Positions 8,409 through 16,431 of a DNA stretch of 64,000 nucleotides are shown in pieces. The stretch comes from an uncultured Oscillospiraceae bacterium (GTDB taxonomy: Bacteria > Bacillota > Clostridia > Oscillospirales > Oscillospiraceae). Under the pieces are notes generated by a model, which saw only the letters and a program-made list of their open reading frames with translations, had not been told where the DNA came from and searched no databases. Position numbers and translations under genes: made by a program. Location of the stretch: positions 1 through 64,000 of the forward strand of contig CALXDJ010000006.1 of assembly GCA_944387035.1 (NCBI GenBank), read 5' to 3'. Within the stretch, counting starts at the first letter, position 1, and each line of letters begins with the position of its first letter.

Positions 8409-8428
8409 TGCGGAGCAGACCTTTTTTT
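8395..8428 (+). terminator. Terminator overlapping the end of rodA
   Basis: GTCTGCTCCGC (8395-8405) pairs with GCGGAGCAGAC (8410-8420); a T7 tract follows. The TGA stop (8406-8408) lies in the tetraloop, so the last codons of rodA form the 5' arm. Confidence 0.9.
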
Positions 8429-8458
8429 GCATAATTCCACACATCAGGATGAAAACTA

Positions 8459-8482
8459 CTCCTGTACCAAATGATACAGGAG
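8459..8482 (+). promoter_or_regulatory. Hairpin sequestering the ribosome binding site of the SLH gene
   Basis: CTCCTGTA (8459-8466) pairs perfectly with TACAGGAG (8475-8482) across an 8-nt loop. The 3' arm contains nearly all of the AGGAGG site (8478-8483) that serves the GTG start at 8493, so translation could be limited by this fold. Confidence 0.5.
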
Positions 8483-8492
8483 GTTCAAGACC

Positions 8493-9473
8493 GTGAAACA
8501 GGAATCCATCAAGCGTGCCGCCGCACTGGTGCTGGCGGTGGCGGCACTGAGTTCCAGTGCTGCGGCATTGTTCGGAAAGGAGACGGATACCGTGACGGAG
8601 GAGGGAGCGCCGGTGGCCCAGGATCTCCAGATCCGCACGTACCGGGGCATCCCCTATCAGGCGCAGTTCCTGGCCAGCGATGGGGAGGGGGATGACATCA
8701 CCTACGCTGTGGAAGAGGCCCCCGGCAAGGGAACCGTAGAGGTGGACGGGGCCAATTTCACCTATACTCCGGAGGAGGGCGCCACCGGCGGTGACCGCTT
8801 CACCTACACGGCTACGGACAGCGCGGGGCATGTGTCGGTGCCCGCTACGGTGACCGTGACCATTGAAAAGGTCAAGTCCGGCGTCACGTATGCCGATACG
8901 GAGGGCTCCGCTGCTGCGGTAGCGGCACAGGATCTGGCGGAGGCCGGAATTTTCACCGGCGCGCAGATCGGAGGACAGTATTACTTTGAACCGGACCGTA
9001 CCGTTTCCCGGGAAGAGTTTTTGGCAATGGTGCTGGAGACCGCGGGCCGGGAGGCCACAGAGGTTACCATGACCGGATTTTGCGATGATGAAGGCATCCC
9101 GGCCTGGGCCAAGGCATACGCGGCTGCCGGTGTGGCCGACGGCGTGGTGCAGGGCAGCACAACGGAAGAGGGTGCGGCATTCCGCGGAGCGGACGCCATT
9201 ACCTTCAATGAGGCGGCCACCATGCTGGACCGGGTGCTGGACGCCGGAGATGTGGACCTGACGGTATGGTATGCAGACCGACAGGCGGTGCCCACTTGGG
9301 CCGCACAGGCGGTGGGCAATATGGAGGCGCTGAATGTGCTTTCAGCGGGAAGCTTCGGCAGCAGCACCATGAATCAGGCTGTGACCCGGGCTGATGCCGC
9401 CCGGATGCTCTCGGCCGCCAGAACCTTGCTGGAGGGTGAGCCATCCGGCGGATGGTTTGACTGGCTGGGCTGA
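8493..9473 (+). CDS. Secreted SLH-repeat protein with a cadherin/Ig-like domain
   Basis: A 326-residue exported protein. A signal peptide (about residues 1-26, KR then an alanine-rich core) is followed by a beta-sandwich module of the tandem Ig/cadherin-like type (about 38-128, with YTPEEGATGGDRFTYTATD), then three degenerate S-layer homology repeats (about 132-320; for example EPDRTVSREEFLAMVLE and QAVTRADAARML). SLH repeats normally bind pyruvylated secondary wall polymers, so a cell-wall-attached role is inferred. The start is a GTG placed eight to ten bases after AGGAGG, which itself is buried in a hairpin. It is transcribed alone, between two terminators. Confidence 0.8.
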   Translation: MKQESIKRAAALVLAVAALSSSAAALFGKETDTVTEEGAPVAQDLQIRTYRGIPYQAQFLASDGEGDDITYAVEEAPGKGTVEVDGANFTYTPEEGATGGDRFTYTATDSAGHVSVPATVTVTIEKVKSGVTYADTEGSAAAVAAQDLAEAGIFTGAQIGGQYYFEPDRTVSREEFLAMVLETAGREATEVTMTGFCDDEGIPAWAKAYAAAGVADGVVQGSTTEEGAAFRGADAITFNEAATMLDRVLDAGDVDLTVWYADRQAVPTWAAQAVGNMEALNVLSAGSFGSSTMNQAVTRADAARMLSAARTLLEGEPSGGWFDWLG

Positions 9474-9485
9474 TTGGTGGATTTG

Positions 9486-9529
9486 GCCAGTCCTTTGAAA
9501 AAGCGTTTGCGCTTTTTCGGAGGACTGGC
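9486..9529 (+). terminator. Terminator after the SLH protein gene
   Basis: A long stem (9486-9505 with 9510-9529, two internal mismatches) around TTTG, followed by TTTTGCTTTT. Confidence 0.8.
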
Positions 9530-9560
9530 TTTTGCTTTTCCGGTTGTATTCCATGGCAGT

Positions 9561-9587
9561 TTGTGCTAAACTGATTCAGATTATAAT
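9561..9587 (+). promoter_or_regulatory. Probable promoter of ddl-murF
   Basis: Consensus TATAAT at 9582-9587 with TTGTGC at 9561-9566; the 15-bp spacer is short, so the -35 is uncertain. Confidence 0.4.
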
Positions 9588-9643
9588 AGAATCGGTATGC
9601 GCATACACCATGTGCTCATATCGCGGGAAAGGGATCAGAATCC

Positions 9644-10699
9644 ATGAAGATCGTTGTATTGGCAGGCGGACTGTCCACGGAGCGGGCGGTGTCTCTGGTG
9701 ACGGGGACGTCGGTATGCCGTGCTCTGCGGGAAAACGGACACCGGGCTGTGCTGGTGGACTTGTTTTTGGGACTGAAGGATGCCCCGGAGAATTTGGAGA
9801 CGCTGTTTGATGCGCCGGATGGGCTGTGCGCGGATGCCAGCATCGGCGTGGAAGCGCCGGATCTGGAGGCGGTGCGTTCCAGCCGTGAGGATTCCAGCGA
9901 CCGGCTTTTCGGCCCCAATGTGCTGGAGCTGTGCGCCCTGTCGGACATGGTATTCCTGGGACTCCACGGCCAGGACGGCGAGGACGGCCGGGTGCAGGCC
10001 ACCTTTGACCTGCTGGGGATTCGCTATACCGGCAGCGGGTATCTGGCCTCGGGGTTGGCCATGGACAAGGTGATGACCAAGCGGATGATGGACAGCGCCG
10101 GGATTCCGACACCCAAGTGGCAGCTGCTGGAATACGGACCGGAGGATGTGGAGCGCCTGGCACGGGAGCTGCCCATGCCCTGCGTCATTAAGACCGCCAC
10201 GGGCGGATCGTCTCTGGGGGTATTTTTGCCGGAGGACCGGGCGGCGCTGCGCTCTGCTTTGGAGCAGGTGCTGGACTACCACGGAAAAGTGCTCTGGGAA
10301 GAGCGGATCTACGGCCGGGAGCTGACCGTAGGCGTGCTGGGAGAGCGGGCGCTTCCCGCGGTGGAGATTCTGCCTGCGGAAAAGGACTTTGATTACGCCG
10401 CCAAGTATCAGGCCGGCGGCGCCCGGGAGCTGTGCCCGGCGCCCATCACATCGGAGCAGCAGGCGGCCATGGGAGACATTGCCCTGCATCTGCACCATAC
10501 TCTGGGACTGGAAGTCTATTCCCGGACGGACTTTTTGATGGACGCGGATGGGCATTTCTGGTGCTTGGAAGTCAACTCCCTGCCGGGGATGACCTCGGCC
10601 AGCCTGGTGCCCAAGGAGGCCGCCGCTGTGGGGATGAGCTATAACGCGCTGTGTGAGGAGATCGTGCAGCAGTCTTACCGTTTGAAGAGGAGAACGTGA
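9644..10699 (+). CDS. ddl: D-alanine--D-alanine ligase
   Basis: A 351-residue cytosolic ATP-grasp enzyme that joins two D-alanines for peptidoglycan precursors. It starts MKIVVLAGGLSTERAVSL, matching the GGxSxE motif with the catalytic glutamate, continues with LHGQDGEDGRVQ, the ATP-grasp ELTVGVLG, the omega-loop KDFDYAAKYQAGGA, and the metal-binding EVNSLPGMTSASLVP. The omega-loop with AAKY fits D-Ala-D-Ala ligases; it does not look like the VanA/VanB D-lactate type. It is 1 bp from murF, the next enzyme in the same pathway. Confidence 0.93.
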   Translation: MKIVVLAGGLSTERAVSLVTGTSVCRALRENGHRAVLVDLFLGLKDAPENLETLFDAPDGLCADASIGVEAPDLEAVRSSREDSSDRLFGPNVLELCALSDMVFLGLHGQDGEDGRVQATFDLLGIRYTGSGYLASGLAMDKVMTKRMMDSAGIPTPKWQLLEYGPEDVERLARELPMPCVIKTATGGSSLGVFLPEDRAALRSALEQVLDYHGKVLWEERIYGRELTVGVLGERALPAVEILPAEKDFDYAAKYQAGGARELCPAPITSEQQAAMGDIALHLHHTLGLEVYSRTDFLMDADGHFWCLEVNSLPGMTSASLVPKEAAAVGMSYNALCEEIVQQSYRLKRRT

Positions 10700-10700
10700 T

Positions 10701-12077
10701 ATGCAGCCCATGACAGTTCAGGAGATCACCGCCGCCGTGAGCGGAATCTGGTGGAATCCCTCTCCGGATGTACCGGAAGTCACCTGCGTGTGCACTGACA
10801 GCCGCAAGATTACCCCGGGATGTCTGTTTTTGCCCTGGGTAGGGGAGAAGTTTGACGGCCACGACTTCATCGATACCGCTCTGGCGGCCGGAGCGGCCGG
10901 ATGCCTGTGTGCCAAGCTTCCCCGGGACCTGCGCCCGGATAAGTTCTACATTAAGGTGGATGATACCCGCCTGGCGCTGCGGGCTCTGGCTTCTGCCTAC
11001 CGGGATAAATTCCGGATTCCCTTTGTCCAGATTACGGGCAGCGTGGGCAAGACCACCACGAAGGAAATCGTGGCGTCCACTCTGGGAGCAAAGTTCCGGG
11101 TGCTGAAAACGCCGGAGAACTATAATAACGATATCGGCACCCCGCTGACACTGCTGGGCCTGGGGCCGGAGCATCAGGCGGCAGTGATCGAGACCGGTAT
11201 GAACCATTTCGGCGAGATTGAATATCTGGGCGCCATGGTGCGCCCGGATGTGGCGGTGATTTCCAATATCGGTGACGCCCACATTGAGTTTTTGGGCAGC
11301 CGGGAGGGCATTCTCCAGGCCAAGTGCGAAATCTTTCAGCATCTCCGGTCGGGAGGACTGGCCGTTCTCAACGGGGATGACGCCCTGCTCAACACTGTGG
11401 AGGCAGGGGACTTCCGCATCGTGCGGTGCGGCCAGTCGGCCCACTGCGATGTCCGAATCACGGAGATTGCGGACCACGGTGTGGAGGGCATCACCTGCAC
11501 TGTGGTGACGGCGCGGGACAGCTATGCCCTGTCCATCCCCTCTCCTGGAGCCTATATGGCCTATTCCGCTTCCATTGCTGTGGCAGTGGGCGAAGAGCTG
11601 GGACTGAGCCGGGAGGAGATCATTCGGGGCGTGGGCCAGTACGAGCCTGCCGGGTCCCGGATGCGGGTGATCCGGCTGCCCGAGGGCCGGATGATTCTGG
11701 ACGACTGCTACAATGCCAATCCTCAGTCCGTGACGGCTGCACTGGAGGTCCTGGCCAAGACGGACTGCGACCGGAAGGTAGCGGTCCTGGGCGATATGGG
11801 CGAGCTGGGTGATCTGACGGAGCAGGCCCACTATAACATGGGAGCCCTGGCAGCAATGCTGGGCGTGGACTTTGTGGTGGCCATCGGAACCAAGGCCGCC
11901 AAGATTGCCGACGGAACCGCCCAGAGCGGCGGTGAGGTGCTGCATTTTGCAACGAAGGAGGAGGCGCTTTCGGAGCTGCGGGAGCAGCTGGGCCCCAATA
12001 CGGCCATGCTGGTCAAGGCGTCCCATTCCATGCATTTTGGCGCACTGGTGGAAGAGTTGAGAAAGAGCTATGATTGA
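10701..12077 (+). CDS. murF: UDP-N-acetylmuramoyl-tripeptide--D-alanyl-D-alanine ligase
   Basis: A 458-residue Mur ligase that adds the D-Ala-D-Ala made by Ddl to UDP-MurNAc-tripeptide. The P-loop is TGSVGKTTTKEIVA (about residues 112-125), followed by ENYNNDIGTPLTLL, the METGMNHFGEIEYL-type segment (here IETGMNHFGEI), and DDCYNANPQSVTAALE in the C-terminal domain. Length is typical. The start is 1 bp after the ddl stop, so expression is coupled; the end overlaps the next gene by 8 bp. Confidence 0.95.
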   Translation: MQPMTVQEITAAVSGIWWNPSPDVPEVTCVCTDSRKITPGCLFLPWVGEKFDGHDFIDTALAAGAAGCLCAKLPRDLRPDKFYIKVDDTRLALRALASAYRDKFRIPFVQITGSVGKTTTKEIVASTLGAKFRVLKTPENYNNDIGTPLTLLGLGPEHQAAVIETGMNHFGEIEYLGAMVRPDVAVISNIGDAHIEFLGSREGILQAKCEIFQHLRSGGLAVLNGDDALLNTVEAGDFRIVRCGQSAHCDVRITEIADHGVEGITCTVVTARDSYALSIPSPGAYMAYSASIAVAVGEELGLSREEIIRGVGQYEPAGSRMRVIRLPEGRMILDDCYNANPQSVTAALEVLAKTDCDRKVAVLGDMGELGDLTEQAHYNMGALAAMLGVDFVVAIGTKAAKIADGTAQSGGEVLHFATKEEALSELREQLGPNTAMLVKASHSMHFGALVEELRKSYD

Positions 12078-13971
12078 GATACAGGTAGACCGCCTGGTCA
12101 AATCCTTTGAGGTGGGACACAACGTTCTGGATGGACTCACCTTTCAGATTGACCAGGGGGAACGGGTGGGCCTTCTGGGGCGCAATGGCGCCGGAAAGAC
12201 CACGTTGTTCAAAATATTGACCGGTGAGCTGGATTATGACGAGGGCCAGGTCACCGTGGCTCAGGGCCGCCGGGTGGGGCTGATTTCTCAGATCCCGGTC
12301 TATCCCGCAGGGTATACCGTGGAGGACGTGCTGCGTTCCGCTTTCGCCCGGCTTCACGCATTGGCAGAGGAGATGGAGTCTCTGGCTGCCCGGATGGCCG
12401 CAGGAGAGAGCAATGAGCGGATTCTCAAGCGCTACGGTGCCCTGAGTGAGAAGTTCGAGGTCTTCGGCGGATACGATACAGATGTGGCGGTGAACAAGAT
12501 CGCCCGGGGCTTGTCGATTTCGGACGAGATGCGCCGCCAGCTGTTCGACAGCCTTTCCGGCGGAGAAAAGACCCGGGTGAACCTGGGACGGCTCATTCTG
12601 GAGGATACGGATATCCTGCTGCTGGACGAGCCTACCAACCACCTGGACCTCCATGCCACGGAGTGGCTGGAGGAGTATATCCGCTCCTTCCGGGGGACGG
12701 TGGTGACCATCTCCCATGACCGCTATTTCCTGGACCGGATCGTGACCCGGGTCATTGAGATTCAGGACGGCAAGGCGGAGTTTTACAGCGGAAATTACAG
12801 CTTCTATGCCGTGGAAAAGGAACGGCGCTTCCAGGAGCGGATGAAGCAATATGAGAAGGAACAGGCCAAGATTCAGCAGCTGGAAAAGGCTGCCGAACAG
12901 CTGCGGGTGTGGGCGTTCCAGGGTATGGACAAGACCTACCGCCGGGCCATCTCCATGGAAAAGCGCATCGAGCGGATGCGCACGACTTCCAAGCCCACCA
13001 AGGCTCGGAAAATGGACGCCCGGTTCTCTTCCGCGGAGTTTCACGGCGATGAGGTGCTGGGCCTGCGCAGCCTTTCCAAGTCCTATGGAGACAAGCACCT
13101 CTTTGACGGCATCAGCCTGAAGGTGGAAGGCGGCGAGCGCATTGCCCTCATCGGCGACAACGGCACCGGCAAGTCCACCTTGATCAAGATGATCGTGGGG
13201 GAGCTGTATCCCGACGACGGCCGGATCCGGCTGGGGCCCCAGGTGCGCATGGCGTATCTGCCGCAGATCATCCACTTTGACCACCCGGACTGGAACCTGG
13301 TGGAGAACATGATGGCGGCCAAGAAGGGTCTGTCCGCCCAGAGTGCCCGCAACCGTCTGGCGGCGTATGATTTCCGGGGCGAGGATGTCCTCAAGCCAGT
13401 GTCGGTGCTCTCCGGCGGTGAGCAGAGCCGCCTGCGGCTTTGCATGCTGATGGACGATGAGATCAATTTCCTGATCCTGGACGAGCCCACCAACCACCTG
13501 GATATCGATTCCCGGGAGTGGATTGAGGAGGCGGTGGAGGCCTATGACGGCACGCTGCTCTTCGTCTCCCATGACCGGTACTTCATCAACCGCTTTGCGA
13601 CCCGGATTTGGGAGCTGTCCGATCAGACCATTACGGATTATCCCATGGGCTTTGCCCAGTACCGGCAGATGAAGGCCCAGGAAGAGGCGGAAAAGCAGGA
13701 AGCACCAAAGCCTGTTAAGGAAAAACACATGACAGAACGGCCGGCCCGCGGCAACAAGGCCCAACAGGCCGCCCGGCGTCAGCTGACCATCTGTGAGCGG
13801 GAGATTGCCAAGGCGGAAGAGGCCATTGCCGAGCTGGATGTCCAAATGGAGGCTGCTGCCTGCGATTATGAAAAGCTCAATGAGCTGGTGAAGCAGAAAG
13901 AGACCGCCCAGGCGGAGCTGGACGCATTGTATGAAAGGTGGGAGCAGCTCAGTGAGGAGGCAGAGGGCTAA
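12070..13971 (+). CDS. ABC-F family ATP-binding protein
   Basis: A 633-residue soluble protein with two ABC ATPase domains and no membrane span, the ABC-F layout of ribosome-associated ATPases. Domain 1 has GRNGAGKTT (about 37-45), SLSGGEKTRV and LLLDEPTNHLD; domain 2 has GDNGTGKST, LSGGEQSRLRL and LILDEPTNHLD. The charged inter-domain linker (about 230-320) is the arm that reaches the ribosome P/E site in this family, and a C-terminal coiled coil (about 560-630) resembles Uup/YdiF-type members. Housekeeping translation rescue versus antibiotic resistance cannot be decided from sequence. Overlaps murF by 8 bp. Confidence 0.88.
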   Translation: MIEIQVDRLVKSFEVGHNVLDGLTFQIDQGERVGLLGRNGAGKTTLFKILTGELDYDEGQVTVAQGRRVGLISQIPVYPAGYTVEDVLRSAFARLHALAEEMESLAARMAAGESNERILKRYGALSEKFEVFGGYDTDVAVNKIARGLSISDEMRRQLFDSLSGGEKTRVNLGRLILEDTDILLLDEPTNHLDLHATEWLEEYIRSFRGTVVTISHDRYFLDRIVTRVIEIQDGKAEFYSGNYSFYAVEKERRFQERMKQYEKEQAKIQQLEKAAEQLRVWAFQGMDKTYRRAISMEKRIERMRTTSKPTKARKMDARFSSAEFHGDEVLGLRSLSKSYGDKHLFDGISLKVEGGERIALIGDNGTGKSTLIKMIVGELYPDDGRIRLGPQVRMAYLPQIIHFDHPDWNLVENMMAAKKGLSAQSARNRLAAYDFRGEDVLKPVSVLSGGEQSRLRLCMLMDDEINFLILDEPTNHLDIDSREWIEEAVEAYDGTLLFVSHDRYFINRFATRIWELSDQTITDYPMGFAQYRQMKAQEEAEKQEAPKPVKEKHMTERPARGNKAQQAARRQLTICEREIAKAEEAIAELDVQMEAAACDYEKLNELVKQKETAQAELDALYERWEQLSEEAEG

Positions 13972-14773
13972 AGGCCCCTCCGTGCCGGAAGTGTCGTCCT
14001 ATCGGGGCCGCAGGTTGCGGCGGATGGTTCCCTGGCTGGCGGCAGCGGCCGCGCTGCTGGGGTTGGTGTTGGTTTTGATCCGCCCCCTGGGAATGCGCTT
14101 TTCCGGGTTTTTGCTGCTGGGTGCTGCTACGCTGCTGGTGATGGACCTGCTGTTAGGGCAGTGGGCGGCAGTTGCCCGGCGGGGAAGGCTGTGGAGACGG
14201 TTCTTCCGCGGGGCAGTGGCAGCGGTGCTGGTTCCCCTGGCGATCATTGAGTGTTATGTTCTCAACCAGAGCCGGCCCACCATGACGGCTTTGCCTGCCG
14301 ATGCGGTGATTGTGCTGGGGGCCGGAGTCAACGGCACGGAGCCGTCCCTCTCCCTGCGCACCCGGCTGGATTCGGCGCTGGATTACCTGGAGCGCTGGCC
14401 GGAGATTCCGGTGGTTTTGACCGGAGGCCAGGGCTATGGCGAGGAGATTACGGAGGCGGCGTGCATGTATGCGTACCTTACAGAGCATGGGGTGGATCCC
14501 CAGCGACTGATTCTGGAGGAGCATGCCGGCAATACATCGGAAAATTTTTCGTTTTCCTGGGAAAAGCTGGAGCAGGTGGGAATTGATCCCGCCCGGGCCA
14601 CTGTGGCGGTGGTAAGCAATGATTTCCATATCGCCCGGGCGCGGCTGATTGCCCAAAAACAGGGATACGGCCATACGGTGGGCGTTCCGGCCCCGCTGCC
14701 CTGGCTGCATTTGGAGGTCAATTACTTCCTGCGTGAGGCCTTTGCGGTGGTAAAGAGTCTGGTGTTTGACTGA
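13931..14773 (+). CDS. YdcF/ElyC-like DUF218 membrane protein
   Basis: Up to 280 residues: a basic N-terminus, two to three membrane spans (about 32-50, 55-75, 88-108), then a DUF218 domain facing outside. DUF218 marks: DAVIVLGAGV, RLDSALDYL, VVLTGGQGYGEEITEA, HAGNTSENFSFS and VVSNDFHIARA. Relatives (SanA, ElyC, YdcF) affect cell-envelope integrity; the substrate is unknown. The start is uncertain: the ATG at 13931 overlaps the ABC-F gene by 41 bp with a weak site, whereas a GTG at 13952 follows GGTGGGAG at good spacing. It is part of the ddl-murF-abcF run, consistent with an envelope role. Confidence 0.8.
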   Translation: MKGGSSSVRRQRAKGPSVPEVSSYRGRRLRRMVPWLAAAAALLGLVLVLIRPLGMRFSGFLLLGAATLLVMDLLLGQWAAVARRGRLWRRFFRGAVAAVLVPLAIIECYVLNQSRPTMTALPADAVIVLGAGVNGTEPSLSLRTRLDSALDYLERWPEIPVVLTGGQGYGEEITEAACMYAYLTEHGVDPQRLILEEHAGNTSENFSFSWEKLEQVGIDPARATVAVVSNDFHIARARLIAQKQGYGHTVGVPAPLPWLHLEVNYFLREAFAVVKSLVFD

Positions 14774-14787
14774 ATTGGAGGAATCCT

Positions 14788-15276
14788 ATGAGCGATATCT
14801 TATGTATCTATTATTCCCGGACGGGCAATACCAAAAAGGCGGTGGAGAAGATCGCCCGGGAGCTGGACGCTGAAGTGCTGGAACTGCGCGACGGGGTGGA
14901 CCGTTCCGGTTGGCGGGGCTTTTTGCGCAGCGGGTTGGAGGCCATGCGCCGTACCACCCATTCTCTGAAGCCTATCGAGACACAGCGCCCTCTGAAGGAC
15001 TACCGCTTGGTGATTGTGGCGACTCCGGTGTGGGCGGGGCGGTGCAGCAGCGTGGTGCGGGCCTTCTTAAAGGAGTATGGAAACACGCTGCCTGACGCTG
15101 CCTATGTGGTTACCCGGGGCAGTGAGGAAAAGAGCGAGGAAGTTTACGAGCAGATGGACCGCTATGTTCCGGGCGGCCATGTGGCCGCGGCATCTCTGCG
15201 GGTAGGAGCCGTGGGCTATGCGTTCTGGCGGGAGGAGTTTCTCCGCCAGGTACGGGATTTCCTGGAGCAGAAATAG
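14788..15276 (+). CDS. Flavodoxin-like protein
   Basis: A 162-residue protein with the flavodoxin fold. The FMN phosphate loop is YYSRTGNTKKA (about residues 8-18), and the second loop is VATPVWAGRCSSVVRAFL. The middle, RSGLEAMRRTTHSLKPIE, resembles flavodoxin-family proteins of clostridia used in small redox steps. No partner reductase adjoins it. The ATG follows TTGGAGGAA. It lies 14 bp after the YdcF-like gene and 39 bp before prfA, so it probably belongs to the same transcript. Exact function unknown. Confidence 0.75.
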   Translation: MSDILCIYYSRTGNTKKAVEKIARELDAEVLELRDGVDRSGWRGFLRSGLEAMRRTTHSLKPIETQRPLKDYRLVIVATPVWAGRCSSVVRAFLKEYGNTLPDAAYVVTRGSEEKSEEVYEQMDRYVPGGHVAAASLRVGAVGYAFWREEFLRQVRDFLEQK

Positions 15277-15315
15277 TCCCTTTCTCTGTGAAAAAACGGA
15301 GAAAGGAGAACGCGT

Positions 15316-16389
15316 ATGGAAGAAAAACTCAAAGCGCTGGCACTGCGCTATGAAGATCTGGAGGCACAGCTGGCAGATCCGGCGGTGTACACAGATGCCG
15401 AAAAACTCAAACGCGTCAATCAGGAGCTCAAGGAGCTGGCTCCGGTGGCGCAGGCCGCCCAAGCCTGGCAGCGGGTTACCCAAGCCCGGGCGGAAGCGGA
15501 AGCCCTGCTCCATGATCCGGATTTCCGGGAACTGGCCCAGGAGGAGTGGGAGCAGGCCAAGGCGGAACAGGAGCGGCTTCAGGAGCAGATCCGGTTGCTG
15601 CTGCTGCCTAAGGATCCCAACGATAGCCGGGGCGTCATCATGGAGATCCGGGGCGGTGTCGGCGGTGAGGAAGGCGCTTTGTTTGCGGCGTCCTTGCTGC
15701 GGATGTACACGATGTATGCGCAGTCCCGGGGCTGGAAGATGGAAACGGTGTCCATGAATGCCACAGAGCTGGGCGGCGTGAAGGAGTGCAGCGTGCTCGT
15801 CGAAGGAGAGGGCGTCTATTCCCGCCTGAAATTCGAGTCCGGCGTTCACCGGGTCCAACGGGTGCCGGAGACGGAGTCCGGCGGCCGCATCCATACCAGC
15901 GCCGCCACGGTGGCGGTGCTGCCGGAGGCGGAGGAAGTGGAGTGTGAGATTGACCCCAAGGATCTCCAGATCGACACCTACCGGGCCTCCGGAGCCGGCG
16001 GTCAGCATGTCAACAAGACAGAGTCTGCCATCCGCATTACGCACCTGCCCACGGGGCTGGTGGTGGAGTGCCAGGATGAGCGCAGTCAGTACAAGAACAA
16101 GGATAAGGCCATGCGGGTGCTGCGGTCCCGTCTTTACGAGATGGAGCAGGCACGGCAGGCTGCCGCCACCGCTGCGCAGAGAAAAAGCCAGGTGGGCAGC
16201 GGAGACCGCTCCGAGCGGATTCGAACCTACAACTTCCCCCAGGGGCGGGTGACGGATCACCGCATTGGGTTGACGCTCTATAAAATTGATGCCATTATGG
16301 ACGGAGATCTGGATGAGCTCATTGATGCGCTGGTGACGGCGGATCAGGCAGAGAAGCTGCGAAGCGGCGCGGAGGATGCGTCGGAGTAA
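15316..16389 (+). CDS. prfA: Peptide chain release factor 1
   Basis: A 357-residue class I release factor that reads UAA and UAG and triggers peptide release. The [13 protein letters not shown] segment carries the universal GGQ loop (about residue 230). The stop-codon reading site has P-E-T within [15 protein letters not shown], matching the PxT of RF1 and not the SPF of RF2. Length is typical. The ATG follows GAAAGGAGAA. The downstream gene adds t6A-related activity, and an HemK/PrmC methyltransferase, often next to prfA, is absent here. Confidence 0.95.
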   Translation: MEEKLKALALRYEDLEAQLADPAVYTDAEKLKRVNQELKELAPVAQAAQAWQRVTQARAEAEALLHDPDFRELAQEEWEQAKAEQERLQEQIRLLLLPKDPNDSRGVIMEIRGGVGGEEGALFAASLLRMYTMYAQSRGWKMETVSMNATELGGVKECSVLVEGEGVYSRLKFESGVHRVQRVPETESGGRIHTSAATVAVLPEAEEVECEIDPKDLQIDTYRASGAGGQHVNKTESAIRITHLPTGLVVECQDERSQYKNKDKAMRVLRSRLYEMEQARQAAATAAQRKSQVGSGDRSERIRTYNFPQGRVTDHRIGLTLYKIDAIMDGDLDELIDALVTADQAEKLRSGAEDASE

Positions 16390-16431
16390 ACACCGGGTGA
16401 GAACCCGATCAAAAGAGATAGAGGCGAAATT

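Noticed and set aside
7125-8831. 568-codon antisense frame across rodA
   Set aside because: Composition bias of the complementary strand; no domain and no start signal, while rodA is well supported.
16215-16230. tRNA T-arm-like GATTCGAACC
   Set aside because: It lies within prfA with no acceptor stem; encodes a conserved RF1 segment.
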